Source of the DNA: Candidatus Aminicenantota bacterium
Lineage (GTDB): Bacteria; Acidobacteriota; Aminicenantia; Aminicenantales; Aminicenantaceae
NCBI GenBank assembly: GCA_030615975.1
Contig: JAUWYH010000013.1
Span: forward strand, 1-16,099
DNA length: 16,099 nt
Direction: 5' to 3'
This document shows positions 7,026-13,975 of the stretch, piece after piece. Within the stretch, counting starts at the first letter, position 1. The number at the start of each line of letters is the position of its first letter. Both the position numbers and the translations under genes were made by a program. Under the pieces are notes generated by a model. That model had not been told where the DNA came from. It saw only the letters and a program-made list of their open reading frames with translations, and made no database searches.

Positions 7026-7891
7026 TGGATGTTTCCATAATCGGGGCTGGCCGACTCGGTGCCTCCTTGGGATACGCACTCTCGAAAATTGGATACGGCT
7101 TAAAAGCTCTCTCCTGCAAGAGCCTCTCTTCGGCAAAAGAAAGCCAAAAAATCATAGGAAATGGGAAACCTTTGACGGATAATATCCAGACAGCAAGAAG
7201 AGGAGATCTTGTTATTCTCTGTGTGCCTGATGGGATAATCGAAAAAGTCGCCAGAGAGCTTGCGGCATCGAGTATAGAATGGTCAAAAAAATTTGTTTTT
7301 CACTGCAGCGGTCTCCTTTCGGCAGAAATTCTTAAACCTCTTAAAACAAAGGGCGCCATAACCGCCTCATTCCATCCTGTCCAATCCTTTGCTCAAAAAC
7401 GTCCAGACATTAAACAGTTTAAAGGGATTTATTTTGGACTTGAAGGATGCCTCGAGGCTTTATCCCTCGGAAAAAAACTTGTTCGCAACCTCGGCGGACA
7501 TTTCTTTATCCTTCAGGCCGAGGATAAGCCGCTCTATCACGCAGCCTGCAGTTTCGCTTCTAACTTCTTTGTCGTACTTTTGGACACAGCAACGTCTCTC
7601 CTTTCAAGGATTGGTTTTAAAGACGAAGAAGCCTCCCGAATCCTTCTTCCTTTGGTGCAAGGAACTTTACATAATGTAAAAAAATTTAACATCGATTGCT
7701 CTTTGACTGGACCTGTGATAAGAGGAGACCGTAAATCCATAGAGAAGCATCTTATGTCTTTACAAAATCTCCCCCTCTATCATGAAGTGTATTCCAAACT
7801 GGCCACTCAAGCCCTGGAAATAGCTAAAAGAGAAAAAAAACTTTCTCCTCAAAAAATTAAGGCATTGAGGAATTTGCTGGAAGAAAAATGA
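7022..7891 (+). CDS. Rossmann-like / DUF2520 domain protein (predicted NAD(P)-dependent oxidoreductase)
   Basis: A 289-residue two-domain protein. The first half is a dinucleotide-binding Rossmann fold: SIIGAGRLGASL gives GxGxxG-like residues at 8-13, and LVILCVPDGII is the second conserved strand. HCSG (94-97) and SFHPVQSF (117-123) are hallmark motifs of the DUF2520 family. The helical second half carries YHAACSFASNF (about 172) and LTGPVIRGD (228-236), again diagnostic. The fold resembles prephenate dehydrogenase and ketopantoate reductase, but the substrate is unknown. Two ATGs (7022 and 7025) could serve; the first overlaps the upstream stop as ATGA, implying translational coupling. Its final 35 bp overlap the 3' end of murB on the other strand. 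Confidence 0.9.
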   Translation: MMDVSIIGAGRLGASLGYALSKIGYGLKALSCKSLSSAKESQKIIGNGKPLTDNIQTARRGDLVILCVPDGIIEKVARELAASSIEWSKKFVFHCSGLLSAEILKPLKTKGAITASFHPVQSFAQKRPDIKQFKGIYFGLEGCLEALSLGKKLVRNLGGHFFILQAEDKPLYHAACSFASNFFVVLLDTATSLLSRIGFKDEEASRILLPLVQGTLHNVKKFNIDCSLTGPVIRGDRKSIEKHLMSLQNLPLYHEVYSKLATQALEIAKREKKLSPQKIKALRNLLEEK

Positions 7892-8804
7892 CTTCCTCTT
7901 CAAGCTCGATGCCATATTTTTCTCTTACTCGTCTTTTAAGTTCCGAAGCTAAGGAAAGAATATCCCGGGAGGAAGCTTTCTCCTGGTTGATGATAAAATT
8001 CGAATGAGAGGGAAACACAGTGGCCTCGCCTACTCTAAGAGCCTTAGCTCCGACTTGTTCTAAAAGATAGGCAGCCGTCACTTTCTCTCCATCAGGAAAA
8101 ACTGGATTTTTAAAATAACTCCCAGCACAGGCCGTATCCTCTGGAGGATGCTTTATTTTTCTCTTCTCTAAATTTTCCTCAATCCTCTCTTTTATCTTCT
8201 CTCGCTCTCCTTCTTGAAGAACAAAAACAGCCTTTAAAAGGAGATCGTGCTTTTGTTTGAGAAAACTATGCCGATAATTGAAGGCAAAATATTCTCTCTT
8301 AACTCTCGCCTCTTCTCCCTTATCATTAAGGAGAAGAGCCTCTTTTAAAAAATTTCCGATGTTTTCTCCCAAAGCTCCAGCATTGCTAAAAACAGCCCCT
8401 CCTACTGTCCCAGGAATCCCGGCTAAAAATTCAAAACCGCTCAACCCTTCCTTCATACAAAATCGAACCAAATCTTTCAAAGGAGTTCCTGATAATACTT
8501 CTATCTCCTCTTTTTTATTCTCCCGCCTAAAGCCCCTAGCCTCATTTTTTATGATCAAGCCACGAAATCCATCATCATCGAACAGAATGTTATATCCACC
8601 TCCTATAACATAATAAGAGAGAGAGTATTCTCGGGCTAAACAAACGGCATTTACAAGCTCAAGGGTGGAAGAGGCTTCAAAAAAATAATCAGCCATCCCC
8701 CCTATCCTGAAGCTTGAATGACCTTTTAGAAGGATAGATTGTTTCAAAGGTTTACCTATAGTTTCCAAAAAAAGCAAAAGGAACTCTCTCTTTTTGAATC
8801 CCAC
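7857..8804 (-). CDS. murB: UDP-N-acetylenolpyruvoylglucosamine reductase MurB
   Basis: MurB is a flavoprotein that uses NADPH to reduce the MurA product to UDP-MurNAc. Motifs are HSSFRIGGMADYFFE, the FAD loop IGGGYNILF, GFEFLAGIPGTVGGAVFSNAGA, YRHSFLK, the proton-donor serine in CAGSYFKNP (S229), HSNFIIN and the C-terminal catalytic glutamate in LEEEV (about E304). The length (315) and missing insertion fit the shorter type II enzymes. In the FAD loop the usual GGGSN serine is a tyrosine, unusual to me but untested. The start is taken as GTG 8804; a TTG at 8777 behind a weak AGAGAG would give 306 residues. A promoter-like pair lies so close that the GTG transcript would be leaderless. It faces the operon that contains murA. 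Confidence 0.95.
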   Translation of the reverse strand: MGFKKREFLLLFLETIGKPLKQSILLKGHSSFRIGGMADYFFEASSTLELVNAVCLAREYSLSYYVIGGGYNILFDDDGFRGLIIKNEARGFRRENKKEEIEVLSGTPLKDLVRFCMKEGLSGFEFLAGIPGTVGGAVFSNAGALGENIGNFLKEALLLNDKGEEARVKREYFAFNYRHSFLKQKHDLLLKAVFVLQEGEREKIKERIEENLEKRKIKHPPEDTACAGSYFKNPVFPDGEKVTAAYLLEQVGAKALRVGEATVFPSHSNFIINQEKASSRDILSLASELKRRVREKYGIELEEEVIFLPANSSMP

Positions 8805-8812
8805 TAATTTAT

Positions 8813-8840
8813 TTTATATTATGTCGTATAAAATGTCCAA
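8813..8840 (-). promoter_or_regulatory. Candidate murB promoter giving a leaderless transcript
   Basis: On the minus strand TTGGAC (8840-8835) and TATAAA (8818-8813) are 16 bp apart. Start of transcription is predicted near 8805-8806, one or two bases before GTG 8804. No Shine-Dalgarno fits between them. If the start codon were instead TTG 8777, this promoter would give a leader of about 30 nt. Confidence 0.45.
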
Positions 8841-8916
8841 ATAAGCGAGAAGGCTAGAAACACAGATGTAGGGCCCGTTCCCCGTTTATGTTTATGCTTC
8901 AAATTTGGTACATAAT

Positions 8917-8944
8917 TTGCTAGCATATTTATTCTGAGTATAAA
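8917..8944 (+). promoter_or_regulatory. Possible second, upstream promoter for the TPR gene
   Basis: TTGCTA (8917-8922) and TATAAA (8939-8944) are 16 bp apart, about 45 bp upstream of a much better promoter. The region is AT-rich, so this match is weak evidence. It may be a tandem promoter or chance. Confidence 0.25.
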
Positions 8945-8962
8945 TAATAAAAAACTCTCATA

Positions 8963-8991
8963 TTGACATTTTCATCTAAGAACGCTATCAT
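8963..8991 (+). promoter_or_regulatory. Near-consensus sigma70-type promoter for the secreted TPR gene
   Basis: A perfect TTGACA (8963-8968) and TATCAT (8986-8991) are separated by exactly 17 bp. Predicted transcription start is near 8998, leaving a leader of about 22 nt that includes the GAGG ribosome site (9009-9012). It is the strongest promoter match in the window and suggests high constitutive or readily regulated expression. Confidence 0.72.
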
Positions 8992-9007
8992 TCAAAAAAT
9001 TTTGAAT
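8990..9007. repeat. 18-bp palindrome over the TPR-gene transcription start
   Basis: ATTCAAAA (8990-8997) and TTTTGAAT (9000-9007) are perfect 8-bp inverted arms around AA. The palindrome overlaps the end of the -10 and the predicted start of transcription. A repressor dimer bound there would block the promoter; in RNA only part of it would remain at the 5' end. Its AT-only core means chance is possible. Confidence 0.4.
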
Positions 9008-9019
9008 AGAGGTTAAGAA

Positions 9020-10210
9020 ATGAAAAAAACAGTGCTGACCACATTGGTCATACTCCTCTTTATCTCTGTCTCTTTGAGCGCTCAAAACACCACTGCTGAT
9101 GAAGAATACATCAAGGCTGTTACAACCCAAAACATCGATCAAAAAGTCAAGCTCCTCAAAGAGTATCTCACAAAATATGGAGGAAAAGGAACAAAATACG
9201 AAAATCATGTTTACGCTAATCTCTGTCTCCTCCGCTACAGAGGCAAAAAAGCCAAGGAAACAATTAATTATGGGGAGAAGGCATTGGCAATGGGTGACTT
9301 GGATGACTACACCAAATCTCAGATTTACCTCCAACTTTCCGGGCTCTATAGCCAGCTCGGGCAGAATTTAGAAAAGGCAAAAAACTATGCCCTCCAAACC
9401 ATTCAAATTGCAAAAGCTAATAAAAACAAAGAGTCCGCAACAATGTCTCCAGCTGAGTGGAATAAGTTTATCGGAGCAGGATACCTTGCCCATGGACAGG
9501 CTCTTGAAAAAGCAAAAGATCTCAAAAGAGCTGTGGATTCCTATATAAATTCTTATAAGATCTTGAAAAATATTCAAATCGCCAAGAGCCTGCAAAAAAT
9601 AGGAAAATCCCTTTATGATTTCAAATTCTACAACGAAGCCGAAAAAGCATTTAAGATTGCTAACGAAGCTCTTAAAGACTTTAGAAGCTGCGCTTTTTAT
9701 GCAAAGACTTTATACCGAAACGGAAAAAAAGAAGAGGCATTAAAATATTTTAAGCAAGCTTATGCCAAACAAAAGAGCGGAGAAATCGCTTATAACATCG
9801 GTATTATCTTGGCTGGAAAAGGTAAAAAGAATCCTTCTCAATCCCAAGAAGCCATCAAACACCTGCTTGATGCCAGCTTCCTCTCTCCTTCGCATTCCAA
9901 AAAAGCCATGGATTTAGCTGAAAGACTTTTCTTTTCTGGAAATAAAGAGCTTAGATATAACGAAAAAGTGAAAGAGCTTTCAAAGAAAACCAAAAAATTG
10001 GAAGAGCTCACTGAAACATTCAACAAAAAATTCGAAGACAAAGCCGAAGAGGATCTCTCTGATGATGAAAAAAAAGAAATGGAGAAACTCCTGGCAAACA
10101 TAGATGCAGAAGAAAAAGCCATCCAAAAGCTTAAGGCCGAGCAGGAAGCCGTTTTAGAGAAATTTAATAAGCTTATCGAAGAAACAAAAAAAAGATTAGG
10201 CATCACATAA
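9020..10210 (+). CDS. Secreted TPR-repeat protein with C-terminal coiled coil
   Basis: A 396-residue protein not recognised as a named family. Residues 1-21 form a signal peptide: MKKT, a hydrophobic core (VLTTLVILLFISV) and a likely signal peptidase I site after S20 or A21. There is no lipobox cysteine, so it should be released to the periplasm or exported further. From about residue 30 to 300 it is helical with TPR-like repeats; the clearest are around YNEAEKAFKIANEAL and KEEALKYFKQAYAK. The last 85 or so residues are very rich in Glu and Lys with heptad-like leucines and should form a coiled coil, closing with KRLGIT. TPR proteins hold other proteins together, so an envelope scaffold or assembly role is plausible. 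Start: ATG 9020 with GAGG 7 nt upstream, behind a near-consensus promoter. It appears monocistronic; ligA downstream has its own candidate promoter. Confidence 0.85.
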   Translation: MKKTVLTTLVILLFISVSLSAQNTTADEEYIKAVTTQNIDQKVKLLKEYLTKYGGKGTKYENHVYANLCLLRYRGKKAKETINYGEKALAMGDLDDYTKSQIYLQLSGLYSQLGQNLEKAKNYALQTIQIAKANKNKESATMSPAEWNKFIGAGYLAHGQALEKAKDLKRAVDSYINSYKILKNIQIAKSLQKIGKSLYDFKFYNEAEKAFKIANEALKDFRSCAFYAKTLYRNGKKEEALKYFKQAYAKQKSGEIAYNIGIILAGKGKKNPSQSQEAIKHLLDASFLSPSHSKKAMDLAERLFFSGNKELRYNEKVKELSKKTKKLEELTETFNKKFEDKAEEDLSDDEKKEMEKLLANIDAEEKAIQKLKAEQEAVLEKFNKLIEETKKRLGIT

Positions 10211-10220
10211 AATGAAATGC

Positions 10221-10256
10221 TTACCCCTTTTTTTGTAATTTGAACTTTTACCCCTT
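10221..10256 (+). repeat. Direct repeat TTACCCCTT upstream of ligA
   Basis: TTACCCCTT occurs at 10221-10229 and again at 10248-10256, 27 bp apart. The second copy lies in the spacer of the candidate ligA promoter and the first just upstream of its -35. Paired sites in these positions may be binding sites for a regulator, but a 9-bp repeat is weak evidence. Confidence 0.25.
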
Positions 10257-10268
10257 CTATTATATTAT
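10240..10268 (+). promoter_or_regulatory. Candidate ligA promoter
   Basis: TTGAAC (10240-10245) and TATTAT (10263-10268) are 17 bp apart. Transcription would begin near 10276, downstream of the ATG at 10271. This is one reason for choosing ATG 10334 as the ligA start. The leader would be about 58 nt and contains GGAGG (10319-10323). Confidence 0.5.
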
Positions 10269-10333
10269 TCATGTATCCACACAAACGGGAGAAAAGAGGA
10301 CTAATCTATATCAAATCCGGAGGAAAGGTGGTC

Positions 10334-12337
10334 ATGAAGTCCTTATCACTTGATGAAGCAGCAAAAAAAATAAAAAAACTGAGAGAGCAAATAAAGTATT
10401 TTGAAAAAAAATATTATGTAGATAATGACCCTCAGATCTCCGACTACGAATTTGACCTCCTGGTTAAAGAGCTTGAGAAGTTCGAGAGCCAATTTCCCGA
10501 GCTTATCATCCCTGAATCTCCCACTCAAAGAGTTGGAGAACAACCCCTTGAAGGATTCGTATCTGTTGAGCACCGGTCGCCAATGCTTAGCCTGGATAAT
10601 TGCTACAGCGTGGAGGAATTAAGGGAGTTTGAAGAGAGGATAAAAAAAATCATACCTTCTCAAAAAATAGAATATGTGGCTGAACTAAAAATAGATGGCT
10701 TAGGCATTTCAGCAATATATCGCCGAGGTAAATACTCTCTGGCGGTAACTAGAGGAGACGGGTTTAGAGGAGATAATGTCACTCCTAACGTTAAGACCAT
10801 CCGAAGTTTTCCTCTTGAAATAGATGATAATCGTGAAATTGAAGTCAGGGGAGAGATCTATTTACCCTTTGAATCTTTCAAAAAAATAAACAAAGAGAGG
10901 GCAGAAAAAGGCGAACCTCTTTTTGCCAACCCCAGGAATGCAGCAGCCGGCTCTCTTCGTCTCCTCGATCCAAAAGAAGTGGCTTCGCGCAGGTTGGATG
11001 TATTTCTCTATTCCATCTTCCTCCAGGGCAAGGAACAAGAGAGCCAATGGCAAAATCTTAAGGCGCTTAAAGAGTTGGGCTTCAAAACAAATCCTTACTC
11101 ACGCCTCTGCTCTTCTCTAGAGGAAGTCATTTCATTTTGGGAAGAATGGTACAAACAAAGGGATAGCCTGGATTATGATGTTGATGGAGTCGTTATCAAA
11201 GCCAATTCTACTCAGCAGCGAAATCTTCTCGGCAGCACAGCCAAGTTTCCTCGATGGGCTATTTCATTCAAATTTCCCGCCCGGCAGGCAACAACAAAGA
11301 TAAAAAATATCATCATTCAGGTGGGGCGAACAGGCGCCTTGACTCCTGTGGCAATCTTAGAACCGGTGAAACTTTCAGGAATAACCATCACTCGATCAAC
11401 CCTCCATAATGAAGATGAAATCAAAAAAAAAGATATAAGAGTCGGAGATTACGTTCTGATCGAAAGAAGCGGAGACGTTATCCCCAAAGTTGTTTCTGTT
11501 ATAAAAGGAAGACGAACAGGAAAAGAGGCTAAATTTACTTTTCCATCTAAGTGCCATGTCTGCCATTCTTCAACTTTCAAGCCTGAAGGAGAAGCGATTT
11601 CTCGCTGCTCGAACCTCTCCTGTCCTGCACGATTAAGAGAATCTCTATTCCACTTTGCTTCTCGACGAGCTATGAATATTGAAGGCTTGGGCGAGGCTCT
11701 ATTGGACCAGCTTTTAGAGAAGAGGCTGGTCAAAAAAATCCCAGACCTATATTCTCTAAAGTTCGAAGACCTGGCAGGCCTTGAAAGAATGGGGCCTAAA
11801 AGCTCCCAGAATCTATTGGATGAAATAGAAAATTCAAAACAAAGAGATGCGGCTCGCCTGATTTATGCCTTGGGAATAAGGTATGTAGGGGAGCGAACGG
11901 CTCAGGTTCTGGCTGCCCATTTCAAAAGCATAGATGCCCTTGCTGGAGCTTCCTTTGAGGAGCTAACTCAGATAGAAGATGTCGGCCCTAAGGTAGCTGA
12001 AAGCATTATTTTCTTTTTTAAACAGCCAGAAAACATTGAACTCTTAAGAAAACTCAAAGAAGCCGGCCTCAACTTTTCTATTAAGGAAGAAAAAGAGAGA
12101 GAGAAGCCGCTGGCTGGACAAATCTTTGTTCTGACCGGAAAACTTACCACTCTCACCAGAGAGGAAGCCGAAGAAATTATTGAAAGATTAGGAGGGAAAG
12201 TCTCATACTCGGTAAGTCAAAGAACAAATTATGTCATCATCGGCGAATCTCCGGGCTCAAAACTCGTTCGCGCCCGAACTCTGGGCGTTTCTGCTCTTGA
12301 GGAAAAAGAGTTTTTAAAGCTTATCGGAAAAGACTAA
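10334..12337 (+). CDS. ligA: NAD-dependent DNA ligase LigA
   Basis: LigA seals nicks in replication and repair, using NAD+ to adenylate its active-site lysine. From ATG 10334 it is 667 residues, the normal length. Domain order is complete. Ia has KKYYVDNDPQISDYEFD, which binds NMN. The adenylation domain has AELKIDG with K119, then GDG..GDNVT, EVRGE, NPRNAAAGSLR, DGVVIK and the PRWAISFKFPA block. The OB fold has VGRTGALTPVA. The zinc finger has C407, C410, C425 and C430. The helix-hairpin-helix region has EGLG, LAGLERMGPKSS and EDVGPKVAES. A BRCT domain spans about 592-667. The frame extends back to ATG 10271, adding 21 residues, but that codon lies at the candidate promoter; ATG 10334 has GGAGG upstream with a 10-nt spacer. 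The stop is 2 bp from the stop of the convergent gene. Confidence 0.97.
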   Translation: MKSLSLDEAAKKIKKLREQIKYFEKKYYVDNDPQISDYEFDLLVKELEKFESQFPELIIPESPTQRVGEQPLEGFVSVEHRSPMLSLDNCYSVEELREFEERIKKIIPSQKIEYVAELKIDGLGISAIYRRGKYSLAVTRGDGFRGDNVTPNVKTIRSFPLEIDDNREIEVRGEIYLPFESFKKINKERAEKGEPLFANPRNAAAGSLRLLDPKEVASRRLDVFLYSIFLQGKEQESQWQNLKALKELGFKTNPYSRLCSSLEEVISFWEEWYKQRDSLDYDVDGVVIKANSTQQRNLLGSTAKFPRWAISFKFPARQATTKIKNIIIQVGRTGALTPVAILEPVKLSGITITRSTLHNEDEIKKKDIRVGDYVLIERSGDVIPKVVSVIKGRRTGKEAKFTFPSKCHVCHSSTFKPEGEAISRCSNLSCPARLRESLFHFASRRAMNIEGLGEALLDQLLEKRLVKKIPDLYSLKFEDLAGLERMGPKSSQNLLDEIENSKQRDAARLIYALGIRYVGERTAQVLAAHFKSIDALAGASFEELTQIEDVGPKVAESIIFFFKQPENIELLRKLKEAGLNFSIKEEKEREKPLAGQIFVLTGKLTTLTREEAEEIIERLGGKVSYSVSQRTNYVIIGESPGSKLVRARTLGVSALEEKEFLKLIGKD

Positions 12338-12339
12338 TT

Positions 12340-13776
12340 TTATTTCTTCTTCTTACCAAGAAGTTCAAAAGAGAGTATCTCTTTGAGACCTCTTTTCTTC
12401 TTCTTTTTCTCAAATGCTTCCACCTCTCTGAGGGCAACCGTGTGTTCGGGGTCAAGGTGGAGTGCTTTTTTAAACAGCTTCTCAGCCTTAACCAAGAGAC
12501 CTTCCTGCTTGTATAAAAGGCCCAGCCCTACGTAAGCCTCTGGACTCCAAGCTTCCAATTTTAAGGCTTTTAGGAAATCTTGCTCGGCTTTTTTATGGAG
12601 TGAAGGGATCTTCGATTCAGTCAGGGCTAGAAGCAAAAAATATCTTCCTTTTTCTTTTATTAAACTGACAGCTTCCCCTAAGAGAATCAAAGCATCATCA
12701 TACATTCCTTTGTCATAGAGAGTTTTTCCCTGACGAAATTTCATTTCTGCAATTTTTGCCAAATCTTTCCTATCCTCTTGAGAGTAAGTCACCATTTTGG
12801 AGTCATAATTCTGCCTTTTCCCCTCGTCACTGAGGGTCTCATAGGCTTTTGTGACATGGGCAAACACTTGCTCAATTCTTTCCTTCACGTCAGACAACAG
12901 TTCTCCGCTAAAAAGATCGGGATGATATTTACGAGCCATCTTAAAATAAGATTTTTTTATCTCTGTCTGAGAAGCAGCGGGCGATACATCTAAAATCTGA
13001 TAAAAGGTTTTATTGGCGATGTCTTCGCTCAATGTAACCACTTCATCTATCTTTTTTTCCATCTCCTCGGTAGCCGCTTTCTTGACTTGTCTTTCTTCTA
13101 CGAAAGCTTTTTCTTCGCCTTCGAAATCAATCAAATCCAAACAATAAAGTAGATATAAACTCTTCCAAAAAATTTCGGGAATCATTGATGAGGCACGCAG
13201 AAGCCCTTCAGCCGAAGAGGTGCCATTCACTATTCCTAACACATCTCTCTCTTCTTCTGTTAAGCGGTAAAAAAACTCTTTGCCTTTGGGAAAGGGAACC
13301 TTCTTCTCCAAAAATTCTATCAAGGAAGGATTGAACTTCATCCGCCTTATTCCATCCTCAATTAAAACAGGAACATCAATTTTTGCTTCGAGGACATGCT
13401 CAAAAAAACCCTTTATATCTTGGAAGCTAATTTCTCCCTCAAAAAAAGGGAAAATATTCAAAGTGATCTCTCTCATTTGATATACCAGACCATCATACAA
13501 TTCTTCCTGGGAAATAAGGTCTTTTTTGATCAAAATCTCTCCTATTTTCTGTTTTGGTTCGATGAATTCGTCGAGTCTTGAATAAACCTCTTCTGAAATC
13601 TTTCCTAACCTGAATAAGACTTCGCCGATCAATTCCTGTCTCTGATTCGTCTTGGAAAAAATGAGAGATCCATCCTGAAAGAAAAGATACTTCTGTGTGT
13701 TTTGATGGCGAAAGATAAGCCGGCCGCTCTTCTTGTTAAAATAGATATCCTTAAGGTAACAACCAATATGTTCCAT
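12340..13776 (-). CDS. DUF4388-like / J-domain / TPR composite protein
   Basis: A 478-residue cytoplasmic protein without signal peptide or membrane segment. Residues 1-60 (KKSGRLIFRHQNTQKYLFFQDGSLIFS) resemble the DUF4388 (PATAN-like) sensory module of myxobacterial and acidobacterial proteins. Residues 76-100 (QKIGEILIKKDLISQEELYDGL) resemble the small MshEN/GspE N-terminal helix bundle. A charged linker (about 225-250) leads to a J domain at 257-326, with the HPD loop at 285-287 and KAYETLSDEGKRQNYD near its end. The HPD tripeptide is what stimulates DnaK ATPase. TPR-like repeats follow (about 338-455; PEAYVGLGLLYKQEGLLVKAEKLFKKAL is clearest), then a lysine-rich tail. It may recruit DnaK to a client or to a motility/secretion apparatus; that is inference. 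The start ATG 13776 has only a weak AGGCGG upstream. It is convergent with ligA (2 bp gap). Confidence 0.85.
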   Translation of the reverse strand: MEHIGCYLKDIYFNKKSGRLIFRHQNTQKYLFFQDGSLIFSKTNQRQELIGEVLFRLGKISEEVYSRLDEFIEPKQKIGEILIKKDLISQEELYDGLVYQMREITLNIFPFFEGEISFQDIKGFFEHVLEAKIDVPVLIEDGIRRMKFNPSLIEFLEKKVPFPKGKEFFYRLTEEERDVLGIVNGTSSAEGLLRASSMIPEIFWKSLYLLYCLDLIDFEGEEKAFVEERQVKKAATEEMEKKIDEVVTLSEDIANKTFYQILDVSPAASQTEIKKSYFKMARKYHPDLFSGELLSDVKERIEQVFAHVTKAYETLSDEGKRQNYDSKMVTYSQEDRKDLAKIAEMKFRQGKTLYDKGMYDDALILLGEAVSLIKEKGRYFLLLALTESKIPSLHKKAEQDFLKALKLEAWSPEAYVGLGLLYKQEGLLVKAEKLFKKALHLDPEHTVALREVEAFEKKKKKRGLKEILSFELLGKKKK

Positions 13777-13939
13777 GCTAATATTGCCGCCTATTCCGTT
13801 TATTCATCAAAGATACATTTTAAATGACTTTAGCGTTTGCCTTTTTATCTCACAATTAACAAGTTATTTTTTACTATTCAATTCTACATATATATATTAT
13901 GAGAAAATAAATCAAATTTTCAAATCTTTTGCGTCAGAA

Positions 13940-13968
13940 TTGCAATGCCTGAGAAATTGTGGTAATTT
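13940..13968 (+). promoter_or_regulatory. Candidate promoter for the NAD-synthetase operon, leaderless
   Basis: TTGCAA (13940-13945) and TAATTT (13963-13968) are 17 bp apart, and seven bases separate the -10 from GTG 13976, so transcription could start at the GTG itself. Both hexamers are imperfect (4/6 and 3/6 matches, keeping the TAnnnT core). An alternative, TTTACT (13870-13875) with TATATT (13893-13898) at 17 bp, would give a leader of about 70 nt, but no Shine-Dalgarno serves the GTG in that case either. The rest of the 199-bp gap (13777-13975) is AT-rich, includes a short TA run near 13886-13897, and shows nothing else. Confidence 0.33.
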
Positions 13969-13975
13969 TTCATTC

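Noticed and set aside
10223..10235. CCCC followed by a seven-T run after the TPR gene
   Set aside because: It looks like a terminator tail, but no stable hairpin precedes it; the best pairing (GCAT/ATGC) is too short.
9838..10284. 148-codon minus-strand open frame opposite the TPR gene's 3' end
   Set aside because: It is Ser/Phe/Leu-rich, as expected for the complement of a Glu/Lys-rich coiled coil.
10271..10333. 21-codon N-terminal extension of LigA from ATG 10271
   Set aside because: The ATG lies just after the -10 and before the predicted start of transcription, the extra residues do not resemble LigA, and a ribosome site exists for ATG 10334. A leaderless alternative cannot be fully excluded.
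12349..12363. CTTCTT-ACC-AAGAAG inverted repeat at the ligA / J-domain gene junction
   Set aside because: The stem is weak and AU-rich, lies inside the J-domain gene's last codons, and no T run follows on either strand, so I do not call a terminator.
13775..13975. 67-codon upstream extension of the nitrilase-type glutaminase
   Set aside because: It has no family similarity, is AT-rich, overlaps the divergent gene's start codon and has no ribosome site. The domain starts at GTG 13976.
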